The notes beneath the pieces were generated by a model, which did no database searches, had not been told where the DNA came from, and was given only the letters and a program-made list of their open reading frames with translations. Positions 1 to 8,876 of a DNA stretch of 64,000 nucleotides are shown one piece after another; the first letter of the stretch is position 1; the number at the start of each line of letters is the position of its first letter. A program made the translations under genes and the position numbers. Source of the DNA: UMGS1002 sp050946195. GTDB taxonomy: Bacteria; Bacillota; Clostridia; Oscillospirales; CAG-272. The stretch spans positions 1 through 64,000 of the forward strand of contig JBMNUI010000001.1 in assembly GCA_050946195.1 (NCBI GenBank), read 5' to 3'.

Positions 1-164
1 GTGGTTTTTCCGGTCCCGGGCGGCCCGTGAAAAATCATATTCGTCACCCGCCCGGCCTCTACCATCTGACGAATCACTCCCCGCTCGCCGAAAAGCCGCC
101 GCTGCCCGACGATTTCATCAAAGCTCGTTGGGCGCAGTATATCGGCCAGCCGGGTGTTTTTCAT
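1..164 (-). CDS. rarA: RarA (MgsA/YrvN) AAA+ recombination ATPase, 5' end only
   Basis: Reading the minus strand from an ATG at 164, 54 codons are visible before the window ends. They encode a start like MKNTRLADILRPTSFDEIVG, followed by a Walker A motif GPPGTGKT near residue 47. The LRP-x-x-F-DEIVGQ opening and the early P-loop match the replication-associated recombination protein A family, clamp-loader-like AAA+ ATPases that act at stalled forks. The start overlaps the stop of the upstream cupin gene as ATGA, so translation is probably coupled. The remainder, about 380 residues in the family, lies outside the window. A RuvB or DnaX identity is less likely from the opening residues. Confidence 0.85.
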   Translation of the reverse strand, partial: MKNTRLADILRPTSFDEIVGQRRLFGERGVIRQMVEAGRVTNMIFHGPPGTGKT

Positions 165-517
165 TTTCTGGGGCTCCCGTCGGGGTTGACGTAATCGCTG
201 TTTTCTGTTGAGGTGTCCGCGTTTTCGACCACCATTACAAGCGCGTCACGCGACATGGTAAGCGCGTGCCACTCGGCGCGCCGCACATTGTAAAGTATTC
301 CGCGCTCCATTTTATGCTGAGTGACATTCATCGCCTCATCCGCGACATAGAGGACGGCCTCGCCGCAGAGCAGGACGAAGACCTCATCTGTCAGATTGTG
401 CCGCTCAAAGTAGTCAACCTTTTCAAAGCGCTCGGCCCAGCGGATAAGCCCGACGCGCCAGCTTTCATAACTGATGACGGTCGAATAACCCTCGCCATCA
501 TATTTTACAGTATCCAT
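161..517 (-). CDS. Small cupin-fold protein
   Basis: 118 residues that look like a single cupin beta-barrel: NLTDEVFVLLCGEAVLYVAD resembles cupin motif 1 and the later RRAEWHALTMS stretch resembles motif 2 with its histidine. The metal site is incomplete compared with classical cupins (few His residues), so a sugar- or metabolite-binding role cannot be assigned. The start is an ATG preceded by AGGGAGA about 6 nt upstream. The stop overlaps the rarA start (ATGA), placing both genes in one operon under the promoter at 551-579. Function is not recognised beyond the fold. Confidence 0.7.
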   Translation of the reverse strand: MDTVKYDGEGYSTVISYESWRVGLIRWAERFEKVDYFERHNLTDEVFVLLCGEAVLYVADEAMNVTQHKMERGILYNVRRAEWHALTMSRDALVMVVENADTSTENSDYVNPDGSPRK

Positions 518-550
518 ATCATTCTCCCTGCAGCCAAAATGTTTTGTTTT

Positions 551-579
551 ATTATACCATCATGTAAACTCATAATCAA
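551..579 (-). promoter_or_regulatory. Sigma-A promoter for cupin-rarA
   Basis: On the minus strand TTGATT (574-579), a 17-bp spacer ending in TGG (extended -10), and TATAAT (551-556). The transcription start would lie about 30 bp upstream of the cupin ATG. Confidence 0.7.
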
Positions 580-649
580 TAGTAAAAACAAACCCTATGG
601 TACATAATTCCCCCGAATTGTATTCATTGTAGAAAATTCGTCGGAAATA

Positions 650-679
650 TTGAAATCCGATTATGAGGTATGGTACAAT
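650..679 (+). promoter_or_regulatory. Sigma-A promoter for the MBL lipoprotein
   Basis: TTGAAA (650-655), 18-bp spacer, TACAAT (674-679) preceded by TGG as an extended -10. It stands divergently from the cupin promoter. Confidence 0.6.
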
Positions 680-726
680 AATAGTGCTAACCATTTTTGT
701 TGATAATCTAGAGAAAGGAACATGTA

Positions 727-2586
727 GTGATGAAGATTCCCAACAGGCTTTTATCTCTTCTCCTTGCATTGCTCGTTGTGGCGACGATGTTCGTTTCATG
801 TCGGGTAAATGATGACAAAGATGACACAACCGATAAAACACCGGCAGAAACAACGACAGAAACAACGACAGAAACGACGTCAGAAACAACAATGCCGGAG
901 CCAAACGACCTTCCAATAGTAGCAAATAAACAGTCAAGCTGCTATGTGGTTCGTGCCGATAATCTTACCAACGAATCGGTTTCGGTGACCTGCGCTATTG
1001 ACATTTACAATGCAATCAAGAATGCCACCGGAACTGCCCCCGAGAAGATAACCACCGACTGGACCAAAGACGGCACACACGATCCCGATAGAATTGAAAT
1101 CCTTGTCGGCCTGACCAATTATGATGAATCCCAATATGTCTACTCGCAAATCGGCTACGGCGACTATCTGATAAAGATAATAGGGAACAAGCTGGTGGTT
1201 GCGGCATACTCGGATTTAGCGCTTAAAGTCGCAACAAGCAAGCTGATAGACTTTATCAAGAACAATGCAGAGGAAGGCTCGCTCACTATTACGGCCGACA
1301 CAGTTATAAGCGACACTGTCGACACCAAACTGGCGGCTATCCCGGTTTACGAGGGCGGCACTTTCTCGACTACATATCCCTGCAGCAACAAAGGCATTAT
1401 GGTGTATGTGACAAAGACCAATGCCGACGAATATCGCGAATACCTTGAAAAACTCGAGGATTCGGGATATGTCGAATACACGACGAATGAAATCGTCGGC
1501 AACCTGTTTGCTACATATAATAACAGCAACTATACCGTAAACGCCGGGTATTACAATTATGAAAAAGCGGCCCGTATCATCATCGAACCTCTTGCCAAAC
1601 CCGTAGGGCTCAAATCCGACAATGTTTACACCGCGGTTACCACCTCTCAAATCACTGGTTTCGGCCTTGAATACAAGAGCGGCGGTTCATATGTCGGCAA
1701 CGGATTGAGTATTCTCATCCGCTTGACCGACGGGAGGTTCGTCGTCATCGACGGCGGCTTCGATAGAAGCGACAACGCAGCAAATCTTGTAAATGCAATG
1801 AAACAACAGTCGGCCGGATATTTAAAGCCGGGCCAGAAGCCGACGGTTGCCGCCTGGATAATAACCCACGCTCACGGCGACCATATGGGTGTGCTGAAAC
1901 GTTACAGTTCTTTCTCGGGGATCAAGGTCGAGAAATTCCTTGTGAATTTCATAGCAGATTCCGAACGCACCAAGGCGATGAATGCGTATTCCTCAAACTG
2001 GAGCTCGGGGGAAGGCGGCGGCTATACCAATACCTTCACGGCGGCAAATTATTTCGGTGCCGACGTCCAGTGGGTGCATGTCGGTCAGGTGTTCTATATC
2101 GCTGACCTTACAATGGAGATTCTCTATACGATAGAGAGCTTCGGCCCCAAAATCTGCAACGCTTTAAATACAACCTCGCTTGTTATAAAAATGACGTTCG
2201 GTGAGGGGGATAACAAAACCATATTTATGATGACCGGAGACGCGACCGGAAACGCGCTCGAGATATGCGCGCGCATGTATGGCGATTATCTCAGGTCGGA
2301 TATCGTTCAGGTGTCGCACCACGGCTACTCGACATGGGGCAATGATAATGGCGTAATAATGGCATACATGTATATGTTGCCAGAAACCCTGCTTTGGCCG
2401 CAGGGGTCTAATGCTTACCCGAACTACAAGACCAAAAAATACAACGTGGTGTTGTTCTCGCCTGAGTATGTTTCCGGAGGGCAGAATCCCAACTTCAAGG
2501 AAGTGTATGTAACAGGAGTGCAGGGCGACACGGTCATACTGCCGATACCTTACAGCGTCGGGTCAGGCATAGTGACCAGAAAATAA
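727..2586 (+). CDS. Metallo-beta-lactamase-fold lipoprotein
   Basis: About 619 residues. An N-terminal lipoprotein signal ends at Cys25 (FVSC lipobox), followed by a Thr/Glu-rich linker (repeats of TTTE) that probably spaces the protein from the membrane. The central part has no motif I recognise. The C-terminal half holds an MBL fold with THAHGDH at residues 380-386 (H381, H383, D385, H386), a later MTGDATG and a VSHHGYSTW motif, as in ComEC-type MBL domains. It is likely a surface-anchored Zn-dependent hydrolase acting outside the cell; the substrate is unknown. The start could be GTG 727 (7 nt after AAAGGA) or ATG 730. It stands alone between its own promoter and a strong terminator. Confidence 0.8.
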   Translation: MMKIPNRLLSLLLALLVVATMFVSCRVNDDKDDTTDKTPAETTTETTTETTSETTMPEPNDLPIVANKQSSCYVVRADNLTNESVSVTCAIDIYNAIKNATGTAPEKITTDWTKDGTHDPDRIEILVGLTNYDESQYVYSQIGYGDYLIKIIGNKLVVAAYSDLALKVATSKLIDFIKNNAEEGSLTITADTVISDTVDTKLAAIPVYEGGTFSTTYPCSNKGIMVYVTKTNADEYREYLEKLEDSGYVEYTTNEIVGNLFATYNNSNYTVNAGYYNYEKAARIIIEPLAKPVGLKSDNVYTAVTTSQITGFGLEYKSGGSYVGNGLSILIRLTDGRFVVIDGGFDRSDNAANLVNAMKQQSAGYLKPGQKPTVAAWIITHAHGDHMGVLKRYSSFSGIKVEKFLVNFIADSERTKAMNAYSSNWSSGEGGGYTNTFTAANYFGADVQWVHVGQVFYIADLTMEILYTIESFGPKICNALNTTSLVIKMTFGEGDNKTIFMMTGDATGNALEICARMYGDYLRSDIVQVSHHGYSTWGNDNGVIMAYMYMLPETLLWPQGSNAYPNYKTKKYNVVLFSPEYVSGGQNPNFKEVYVTGVQGDTVILPIPYSVGSGIVTRK

Positions 2587-2598
2587 ACCACAATTTTG

Positions 2599-2640
2599 CG
2601 GGGCTGCTGCAGAAAGATCTGCGGCAGCCCCGTATTTTTT
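2599..2640 (+). terminator. Intrinsic terminator after the MBL lipoprotein
   Basis: A 14-bp stem with one G-T pair (CGGGGCTGCTGCAG at 2599-2612 against 2619-2632), a 6-nt loop, then a T-rich tail. Confidence 0.9.
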
Positions 2641-2730
2641 GTTTTTTGCATGTGCAAAGAAACACGCTCAGATATTAGCTATATGTCGCGTGAAATAAAG
2701 CGCGCGTTTTTTTGCGAAATAGAGTTGTTA

Positions 2731-2826
2731 GTTTTTGAGGATTCTTAAGGAACTTTTTTCTTACTTAAGTGGGGGTACGGGGGCAAAGCCCCTGAAAAAA
2801 GCGGGGGTCCGGGCGCGGAGCCCCGG
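2731..2826 (+). repeat. Palindromic intergenic repeat, copy 1
   Basis: Same module order as the other copies: a GTTTTTGAGGATTCTTAAGG arm, a T-run, CTTAAG, then GC hairpins (GGGGGCAAAGCCCC and CCGGGCGCGGAGCCCCGG). It lies between two convergent genes, ending 2 bp from the ATPase stop codon. It may act as a bidirectional terminator. Confidence 0.75.
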
Positions 2827-2828
2827 AG

Positions 2829-5621
2829 TTAATACCCCTTTTTTCCGACAAGGGCGCGCCAGAGCAGCTTGCGGAGGAATTCGGCAGGGAAGACTAAAAG
2901 GGAAATAAACATGGTTGTCAGCATTTCGGAGGGGAGCAGCGGCATGGTCCGCAGGACGCTGCCGCCCAGATAGACGAAAATCAACTGCACAGCCAGCACC
3001 GAGAACACAATGAAAATAAAAGTGCGGTTTTGGCCGATCCCGGCGAGAAGCCGCAGGCGGTCGGTGCGCGCGTTGAAGCAGTTGAACACAGAGGAGAAAA
3101 TAAAGAGCGCAAAGAAGGCGGTCATAAGGCAAAGGTTGTCGGGCATAACTCTGAAGCGCGACACAATGACAGGCATTTTCAGGAAGGCAATGCAGAGCGC
3201 CACCGTGAAACCGCCGAGGATGACGATTTGGTTTATCATGTAACTGTTGAGTATCGGTTCGTCGCGGCGCTTGGGCTTTTCCTTCATGTATGAGGACAGC
3301 GCCGGCTCACCGGCGAAGGCCAGCCCGCCGAGGGTGTCCATCACAATATTGATCCAGAGCATCTGCACCACGGTGACCGGAGCGTCGACGCCTATAAAGG
3401 GGCCTATCATAGACACACCTACCGCGCAGAAGTTCATGGTAAGCTGAAGTGTGATGAATTTCCGTATATTCTTGAAGATGCTTCTGCCGTAGAGCACGGC
3501 GCGCGATACCGAGGCAAGGTTGTTGTCGAGGATGATTATATCCCCGGCCTCCTTGGCTACCTGCGTCCCGCAGCCCATTGAAAAACCGATATCGGCGCGC
3601 TTGAGAGCCGGTGCGTCGTTGATTCCGTCACCGGTCATCCCCACGACGAGGCCAGCCTCCTGAGCGACTCTCACCAACCGGCTTTTGTCTGAGGGCAGCG
3701 CCCGCGCGAGCACCCCGAGCCGGGGCAGTATTTCCTTGAGCTTCATGTCCGACATTCCGGCAAGCTCGCTCCTGTCAATGCAGAGGTCAACGCCGCCTCC
3801 GAGTATGCCGCAGCGCGCGGCAACAGAGGCGGCGGTCTCACGGCTGTCGCCGGTTATCATCACCACGTGAATTCCCGCGCCCCGCAACTCGGACACCGCG
3901 GCGGCAGCCTCTCGGCGCAGCTTGTCGTCAAGAATCACAAGGCAGACCAGCGTCAGCGCGCCAAAATCCTGCGGCTTTAGCCCCCCGGTGCCCTCGGCGA
4001 GCAGTATTACACGGTTGCCGGCTGAACTGAGTTTTTTTATAAGTCCGGAAATGCCGCGGATATTTGCCGGGGTAGTGCTGCCGTCGGGGAGGTATGTGCT
4101 GCGGATGTAGGGCAAAAGCAGCTCGGGTGCGCCTTTTATCAGGGTGAGCCTTTTGTCGCCGGTTATCTCTGCTGCCGAATACTTGCGTACGCTGTCAAAG
4201 GGCAGTCGCCGGAGGGTCCGCCAGCCGGAAGGTTTTCGGTTTCCCGCTACGGCGGCAAGCAGCGCGCGGTCGGTCGAGTTGCCGCCTGAGAGTTGGCCGC
4301 CTTCAAGGCTTGCCGAATTATTAAGGTGTGCCGAGATGCAGAAGCGGCTGTACAAAAAGCCGCTTTTTTTTCGCAGGTCGCTAACCCCGGAGAATTTTGT
4401 GCCGTCGCCTGCATATATGTCGCCCACGCTGAGCCGCCCCTCGGTCAGAGTTCCGGTTTTGTCGGCAAACAGAATATTCATGCTGCCCGCCGCCTCGATT
4501 CCGGCTGGATTGCGGACCAGCACATTGTCGCGCACCATGCGCCGCATGTTGGCCGCAAGGACGACGGCTATCATCATGGGCAGCCCTTCGGGCACCGCTA
4601 CGACGATCACCGTCAAGGCAAGTGTGAGCGCATGGAGCAGGGACGAAGCCATAAAGCGCCAGTCGGCTAGCTTTTGTAGGATTATATCGTACTTAGAGCC
4701 GCTGTCTATCACCAGTATGTCAAAAAGATATACCGCGGCGACCAGAGTCGCCATGACATAACCAAGCCTGCTTATCTGCCCGGCCAGCTTTGCCAGACGG
4801 AGTTTTAAGGGGCTGTCGCGCTTTTCCTCCTGAACCTCGCGCGAGATTTCTCCAAGGAAGGTGGAATCGCCGACGGCGCAGATGAGCGCCTCGCCCTCGC
4901 CCGACATGACAGCGCACCCCCGCAGCACTGCCGAGGGCGCCGCAGGATCAATTCGCCGGTTTGAGGACGGCCTTTTTTCAACCTCGCGGTTCTCACCGGT
5001 CATAGCCGACTGGTTGACAAACACGGCCCCGCTTATCATAAGCCCGTCAGCCGGGACCTTGTCCCCGGGGGAAAGCAGGACAATATCGCCGACGACCACG
5101 TCAGCGGTTTTGATTCTTTGAATTTTCCCGCTCCGCCTGACCCGGCAGTATTCCTGACCGGCCTCGGCGTTGAGTCTTTCAAATGCGGTCTCGCTGCCGT
5201 ATTCCGAGATTGTTGAGATAAAGGTGGCAATAAGGACGGTCACTGCAATGCCGACGCACTCGACCCAGTCGCCGCCGCGCAATTTTACGATGAGGTTGAC
5301 GGCAAGCGCGGCAATAAGTATTCTTGTGACCGGGTCCCACATATTTATAAGAAAACGTCTGAAAAAGCTTTTCTTTTTCCTTTTGCTGAGGATATTCGGG
5401 CCGTAAAGCGCTCTTGATTTGGCGACGGCCGCCTCGTCAAGGCCGCCCGGCGAGCCCGCCAGCGCGGCTGTGCCGGCGGGCTGCCGCCCCGCCCCGTCAA
5501 TCCCGGCGGGGCGGGGTATACTGTCCCCCGGGGGGCGGCCGGGTCTGCCGGCTTCCGTTGCGGAACAGACCCCCCGGGGGGCAGCGCCGGGCGGCCACCT
5601 GTAGCATTTTTCGTCGTTCAT
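2829..5621 (-). CDS. Calcium-transporting P-type ATPase (P2B/PMCA-like)
   Basis: 930 residues from the ATG at 5621, chosen because GGGAGAA lies 5-6 nt upstream; the open frame runs 34 codons further without another ribosome site. Visible are the TGE-containing actuator loop (MTGENREVEKR), the M4 motif PEGLP, the phosphorylation site DKTGTLTE with Asp387, the hinge MTGDGINDAPAL near residue 660, and NIVMDTLGGLAFAGEP in M6, typical of single-site Ca2+ pumps. It should export Ca2+ across the cytoplasmic membrane. Residues about 8-65 are a Pro/Gly/Ala-rich stretch replacing the usual N-terminal cation-ATPase region; its DNA carries CCCCCGGGGGGC palindromes. Monocistronic, facing the MBL gene. Confidence 0.92.
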   Translation of the reverse strand: MNDEKCYRWPPGAAPRGVCSATEAGRPGRPPGDSIPRPAGIDGAGRQPAGTAALAGSPGGLDEAAVAKSRALYGPNILSKRKKKSFFRRFLINMWDPVTRILIAALAVNLIVKLRGGDWVECVGIAVTVLIATFISTISEYGSETAFERLNAEAGQEYCRVRRSGKIQRIKTADVVVGDIVLLSPGDKVPADGLMISGAVFVNQSAMTGENREVEKRPSSNRRIDPAAPSAVLRGCAVMSGEGEALICAVGDSTFLGEISREVQEEKRDSPLKLRLAKLAGQISRLGYVMATLVAAVYLFDILVIDSGSKYDIILQKLADWRFMASSLLHALTLALTVIVVAVPEGLPMMIAVVLAANMRRMVRDNVLVRNPAGIEAAGSMNILFADKTGTLTEGRLSVGDIYAGDGTKFSGVSDLRKKSGFLYSRFCISAHLNNSASLEGGQLSGGNSTDRALLAAVAGNRKPSGWRTLRRLPFDSVRKYSAAEITGDKRLTLIKGAPELLLPYIRSTYLPDGSTTPANIRGISGLIKKLSSAGNRVILLAEGTGGLKPQDFGALTLVCLVILDDKLRREAAAAVSELRGAGIHVVMITGDSRETAASVAARCGILGGGVDLCIDRSELAGMSDMKLKEILPRLGVLARALPSDKSRLVRVAQEAGLVVGMTGDGINDAPALKRADIGFSMGCGTQVAKEAGDIIILDNNLASVSRAVLYGRSIFKNIRKFITLQLTMNFCAVGVSMIGPFIGVDAPVTVVQMLWINIVMDTLGGLAFAGEPALSSYMKEKPKRRDEPILNSYMINQIVILGGFTVALCIAFLKMPVIVSRFRVMPDNLCLMTAFFALFIFSSVFNCFNARTDRLRLLAGIGQNRTFIFIVFSVLAVQLIFVYLGGSVLRTMPLLPSEMLTTMFISLLVFPAEFLRKLLWRALVGKKGY

Positions 5622-5878
5622 TTTTTCTCCCGTCAATTCTGCTATCCGACTTTGTACAGAATATATATTCACACCGACAGCACGAAATGACAGGCTACAC
5701 GGCCACCTAATCAGCCGAAGCAAACAAAACGACCAAAAACCGGGCTAACACCATGTTATAACTCTTACAATATATGGCTGTTGTTATAACTACTGAAATC
5801 AATAGACAAAACAAGCCCGCAAACGGAAATTTTCAGCCGGCTGACAGATAAAATTCACACGCAGCCAACACTCCGGCA
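5622..5878. other. Divergent intergenic region with two GTTATAAC palindromes
   Basis: No gene is visible. The 8-bp palindrome GTTATAAC occurs at 5755-5762 and 5783-5790, 28 bp apart, between the ATPase and the LRR lipoprotein. It could be an operator for the ATPase; a convincing ATPase promoter was not found. Confidence 0.3.
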
Positions 5879-5907
5879 TTGACAAAAGCAAAATGTCGCG
5901 ATAGAAT
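5879..5907 (+). promoter_or_regulatory. Sigma-A promoter for the LRR lipoprotein
   Basis: Consensus TTGACA (5879-5884), exactly 17 bp, TAGAAT (5902-5907); AAGGA precedes the ATG at 5935. Confidence 0.85.
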
Positions 5908-5934
5908 TATGAAAAAACAAAGGATAATTAACCA

Positions 5935-7032
5935 ATGAAGCGAATTATAACAGCTATTGTTGCCCTCATTCTGCTGGCGTCGCTTGCGGCCTGCCGGGGG
6001 AATGGCGGCAAAGACGAGACCACCACGATGAGTCCCGAAGAAATAATCGAGAGCATCTCAAGGGCACTTGAGGACGGCTCATACTGGACGACTATCAGCA
6101 GCGAGCCGGAGCTTTTGGTTGAAGCATATGACAATTACGCCGAAATTACCGGCTGCAAAAACGCAATAGGCAGCATTGTAATCCCGGCCGAATACGCCGG
6201 CAAGCCGGTAACAAAGATCGCAAACGGCGCATTTGAGGGCATGCTCAACATCACCTCGGTACTCCTGCCCGACAGCATAATTGAGATAGGCAACCGCGCC
6301 TTCATGAGCTGCAGCGGCCTTACCTCGATAAACATACCCGATTCGGTCAAAAAAATCGGACAGGCTGCGTTTTACGGCTCCGGACTGAAAACCATAAATA
6401 TCGGCGCCGGGGTGGATGAAATCGGTCAGAACGCCTTCGGCAACTGCACAAAGCTTGAGTCAATCATAGTCTCGGACGCCAACACCGCCTATGCCGACGA
6501 GTCGGGTGTCCTCTACTCGTTTGACCGGACCGAGCTTGTAAGGTACCCGGCCGGCCGGACCGACGAGAGCTATACCATTTACAGTACCGTGACACATGTC
6601 CGGGAATTTGCTTTTTCGTATTCGCAGCATCTTAAGTCGGTAACCGTCGGTAATTCTGTTGTCTCGCTCGGCAACTACACCTTCCTGTCCTGCCAAAAGC
6701 TTGAGAATATAAGCCTCAGCCAATCCCTGACATTTATCGGTGCAAATACATTCGACTCCTGCACTTCGCTGACCTCGGTGACAATCCCCGAAGGAGTAAA
6801 GACCATCGGCTACTTGGACGGCGAGCTTGAATGCGGGGGCAGCTTTATAGGCTGCACGGCGCTGACCGAGGTGAACCTGCCCTCAACACTTGTCGCTATA
6901 TACCAGCGCAGCTTTGAGGGATGTACAAACCTTGCCAGGGCAAACTTCGCCGGCAGCGCCGCAGCCTGGGCCGCCATTACAATCGGGGAACACAATGAAC
7001 CGCTGGCCGGGGCTGAGATAAAATTTAAATAA
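5935..7032 (+). CDS. BspA-type leucine-rich-repeat lipoprotein
   Basis: 365 residues. The lipoprotein signal (LASLAAC, Cys20) is followed by an acidic linker and then LRR_5/BspA-type repeats of roughly 23 residues with the recurring pattern I-x-x-x-AF-x-x-C-x-x-L-x-x-I-x-I-P (for example FEGMLNITSVLLPDSIIEIG). Repeats span about residues 80-345, interrupted near residue 180 by a non-repeat loop (DANTAYADESGVLYSFDRTE) that is a common variant in this family. It is probably surface-anchored and involved in protein or glycan binding; the ligand is unknown. It has its own promoter and no operon partner. Confidence 0.88.
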   Translation: MKRIITAIVALILLASLAACRGNGGKDETTTMSPEEIIESISRALEDGSYWTTISSEPELLVEAYDNYAEITGCKNAIGSIVIPAEYAGKPVTKIANGAFEGMLNITSVLLPDSIIEIGNRAFMSCSGLTSINIPDSVKKIGQAAFYGSGLKTINIGAGVDEIGQNAFGNCTKLESIIVSDANTAYADESGVLYSFDRTELVRYPAGRTDESYTIYSTVTHVREFAFSYSQHLKSVTVGNSVVSLGNYTFLSCQKLENISLSQSLTFIGANTFDSCTSLTSVTIPEGVKTIGYLDGELECGGSFIGCTALTEVNLPSTLVAIYQRSFEGCTNLARANFAGSAAAWAAITIGEHNEPLAGAEIKFK

Positions 7033-7090
7033 TCGGTTTTGGACAATAATAACACAGTACCGCCTTAATCTGATTCAAGTAAACCTTATT

Positions 7091-7256
7091 TAGCTTTTCG
7101 GGGCAGACCGACGGCGAAATTTCTGCTCGGATCGGGTGTCGGATACCGCCCTGTGGCGGTTGGTTTCGGGTTTGTATAACTTATTGAATTTGCCGCTTTT
7201 CATCCTGTGAAAACAGTGCGAATGTCCGAAATTTAAGTAAATGCCCCGAAAAGCTA
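7091..7256. repeat. 166-bp segment bounded by 15-bp perfect inverted repeats
   Basis: TAGCTTTTCGGGGCA at 7091-7105 is exactly complementary to 7242-7256. The inside has no gene but has a small ACCGCC/GGCGGT hairpin near 7146-7161 that may end transcription from the LRR gene. The layout resembles a miniature inverted-repeat element; the right end abuts the guaB -35 box. No clear target duplication is visible. Confidence 0.45.
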
Positions 7257-7285
7257 TTGCCAAACATGGTATAATAATATATAAT
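7257..7285 (+). promoter_or_regulatory. Sigma-A promoter for guaB
   Basis: TTGCCA (7257-7262), 17 bp, TATAAT (7280-7285). A second TATAAT preceded by TGG (extended -10) overlaps the spacer at 7270-7275. Confidence 0.7.
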
Positions 7286-7335
7286 ACATCAAATAAAACT
7301 GTAAGCTTGTTAAGAATCTCTTTTCGGAGGGCATA

Positions 7336-8847
7336 ATGGCATATTATTACAACGAACCGTCCCGTACCTTCAGTGAGTACCTTCTCATTCCCGGGCACAC
7401 TTCGCCGGAGTGTATCCCTTCGAATGTTTCGCTCCGTACGCCGCTGGTAAAATTTAAAAAAGGCGAAGAGTCTTCGTTATACCTCAACATCCCGCTCGTA
7501 TCCGCGATTATGCAGGCTGTCTCGGATGATAAAATGGCTGTTGCACTCGCGCGTGAAGGCGGGCTTTCATTTATTTACTGCTCACAGCCCATAGAGGATC
7601 AGGCTGCAATGGTCGCCCGCGTCAAGGCATACAAGGCGGGCTTTGTAGTCAGCGATTCCAACCTGCGGCCTGATGACACGCTTGCCGACGTCCTGAAGCT
7701 GGTCCAGAAGACCGGACACAACACGATTGCGGTTACCGATGACGGCACGGCGCACGGCAAACTGCTCGGCCTCGTTACCAGCCGGGACTATCGTGTAAGC
7801 CGTATGGCTCCGACCCTTAAGGTCAGGGAATTCATGACCCCGCGCGAAAAGCTTATCACGGCACCCGAGAACACAACCTTAAAGGAAGCAAACGACATAA
7901 TCTGGGACAACAAGCTGAATCAGTTGCCGATAGTCGACAGCGAGGACAGGTTGCTCTATCTCGTTTTCCGCAAGGACTACTCGCAGCATAAGGAAAACCC
8001 GCAGGAGCTGCTCGACTCGAAAAAGCGCTATTTAGTGGGAGCCGGTATCAATACCTACGATTATGAAAAGCGGGTTCCGGCGCTGCTTGAGGCAGGGGCA
8101 GACGTGCTCTGCATTGACTCCTCCGACGGGTACACCTGCTGGCAGAAGCATACGCTTGATTTTATCCGCGAAAAATACGGCGACAGTGTCAAAGTAGGGG
8201 CAGGGAATGTGGTCGACCGCGAGGGCTTCCTTTTCCTCGCCCGCGCCGGCGCCGATTTTGTCAAGGTAGGCATCGGAGGCGGCTCTATCTGCATTACCCG
8301 CGAGCAAAAGGGCATCGGGCGCGGACAGGCCACCGCTCTGATTGAGGTTGCCGCCGCCCGCGACGAGTATTTCAACGAAACCGGCATATACATCCCGATT
8401 TGCTCGGACGGTGGCATCGTGTACGACTACCACATGACGCTTGCCCTTGCCATGGGTGCTGATTTCCTTATGCTCGGCCGTTACTTTGCCCGGTTTGACG
8501 AGAGCCCTACGTCAAAACTCATGATTAACGGCACATATGTAAAGGAATACTGGGGCGAGGGTTCAAACCGTGCCCGCAACTGGCAGAGATATGACCTCGG
8601 CGACAAGGAAAAAGAAAACCTGTCCTTTGAGGAAGGCGTCGACTCTTATGTCGTCTATGCCGGTCCGCTGCGCGACAACGTGGCAAAGAGCCTGTATAAG
8701 GTCAAATCGACCATGTGCAACTGCGGCTGTACAAATCTGGCTGATTTCCGTAAGAACGCCAAGATCACCCTGGTATCCGCAACCAGCATTGTCGAAGGCG
8801 GATATCACGATGTAATACTCAAGCAGACAAGCGGGAGCATGACATAA
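7336..8847 (+). CDS. guaB: IMP dehydrogenase
   Basis: 503 residues. Converts IMP to XMP with NAD+, the committed step to GMP, in the cytoplasm. The TIM-barrel core is split by a CBS pair at about residues 100-225 (FVVSDSNLRP..., RVREFMTPREKLITAPENT...). The catalytic loop GGGSICITREQKGIG carries Cys319, and SDGGIVYDYHMTLALAMGAD is the phosphate-binding end of the barrel. The opening YYYNEPSRTFSEYLLIPG and GGGSICITRE differ from the common GIGPGSICTTR form, so this is a divergent but complete IMPDH class. The start follows CGGAGGG by 6 nt. The gene appears monocistronic or cotranscribed with the SGNH hydrolase 29 bp downstream. Confidence 0.93.
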   Translation: MAYYYNEPSRTFSEYLLIPGHTSPECIPSNVSLRTPLVKFKKGEESSLYLNIPLVSAIMQAVSDDKMAVALAREGGLSFIYCSQPIEDQAAMVARVKAYKAGFVVSDSNLRPDDTLADVLKLVQKTGHNTIAVTDDGTAHGKLLGLVTSRDYRVSRMAPTLKVREFMTPREKLITAPENTTLKEANDIIWDNKLNQLPIVDSEDRLLYLVFRKDYSQHKENPQELLDSKKRYLVGAGINTYDYEKRVPALLEAGADVLCIDSSDGYTCWQKHTLDFIREKYGDSVKVGAGNVVDREGFLFLARAGADFVKVGIGGGSICITREQKGIGRGQATALIEVAAARDEYFNETGIYIPICSDGGIVYDYHMTLALAMGADFLMLGRYFARFDESPTSKLMINGTYVKEYWGEGSNRARNWQRYDLGDKEKENLSFEEGVDSYVVYAGPLRDNVAKSLYKVKSTMCNCGCTNLADFRKNAKITLVSATSIVEGGYHDVILKQTSGSMT

Positions 8848-8876
8848 TCTTTTTTTGGCAGGAGGCTGATATTTTA

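Noticed and set aside
4144..4761. 205-codon plus-strand frame inside the Ca2+ ATPase
   Set aside because: Antisense to strongly conserved P-type ATPase motifs; translation rich in Ser/Arg/Ala as expected for a shadow frame in GC-rich DNA.
7033..7335. Purine riboswitch before guaB
   Set aside because: The conserved purine-aptamer core sequences were not found; only a long-range inverted repeat and a promoter are visible.
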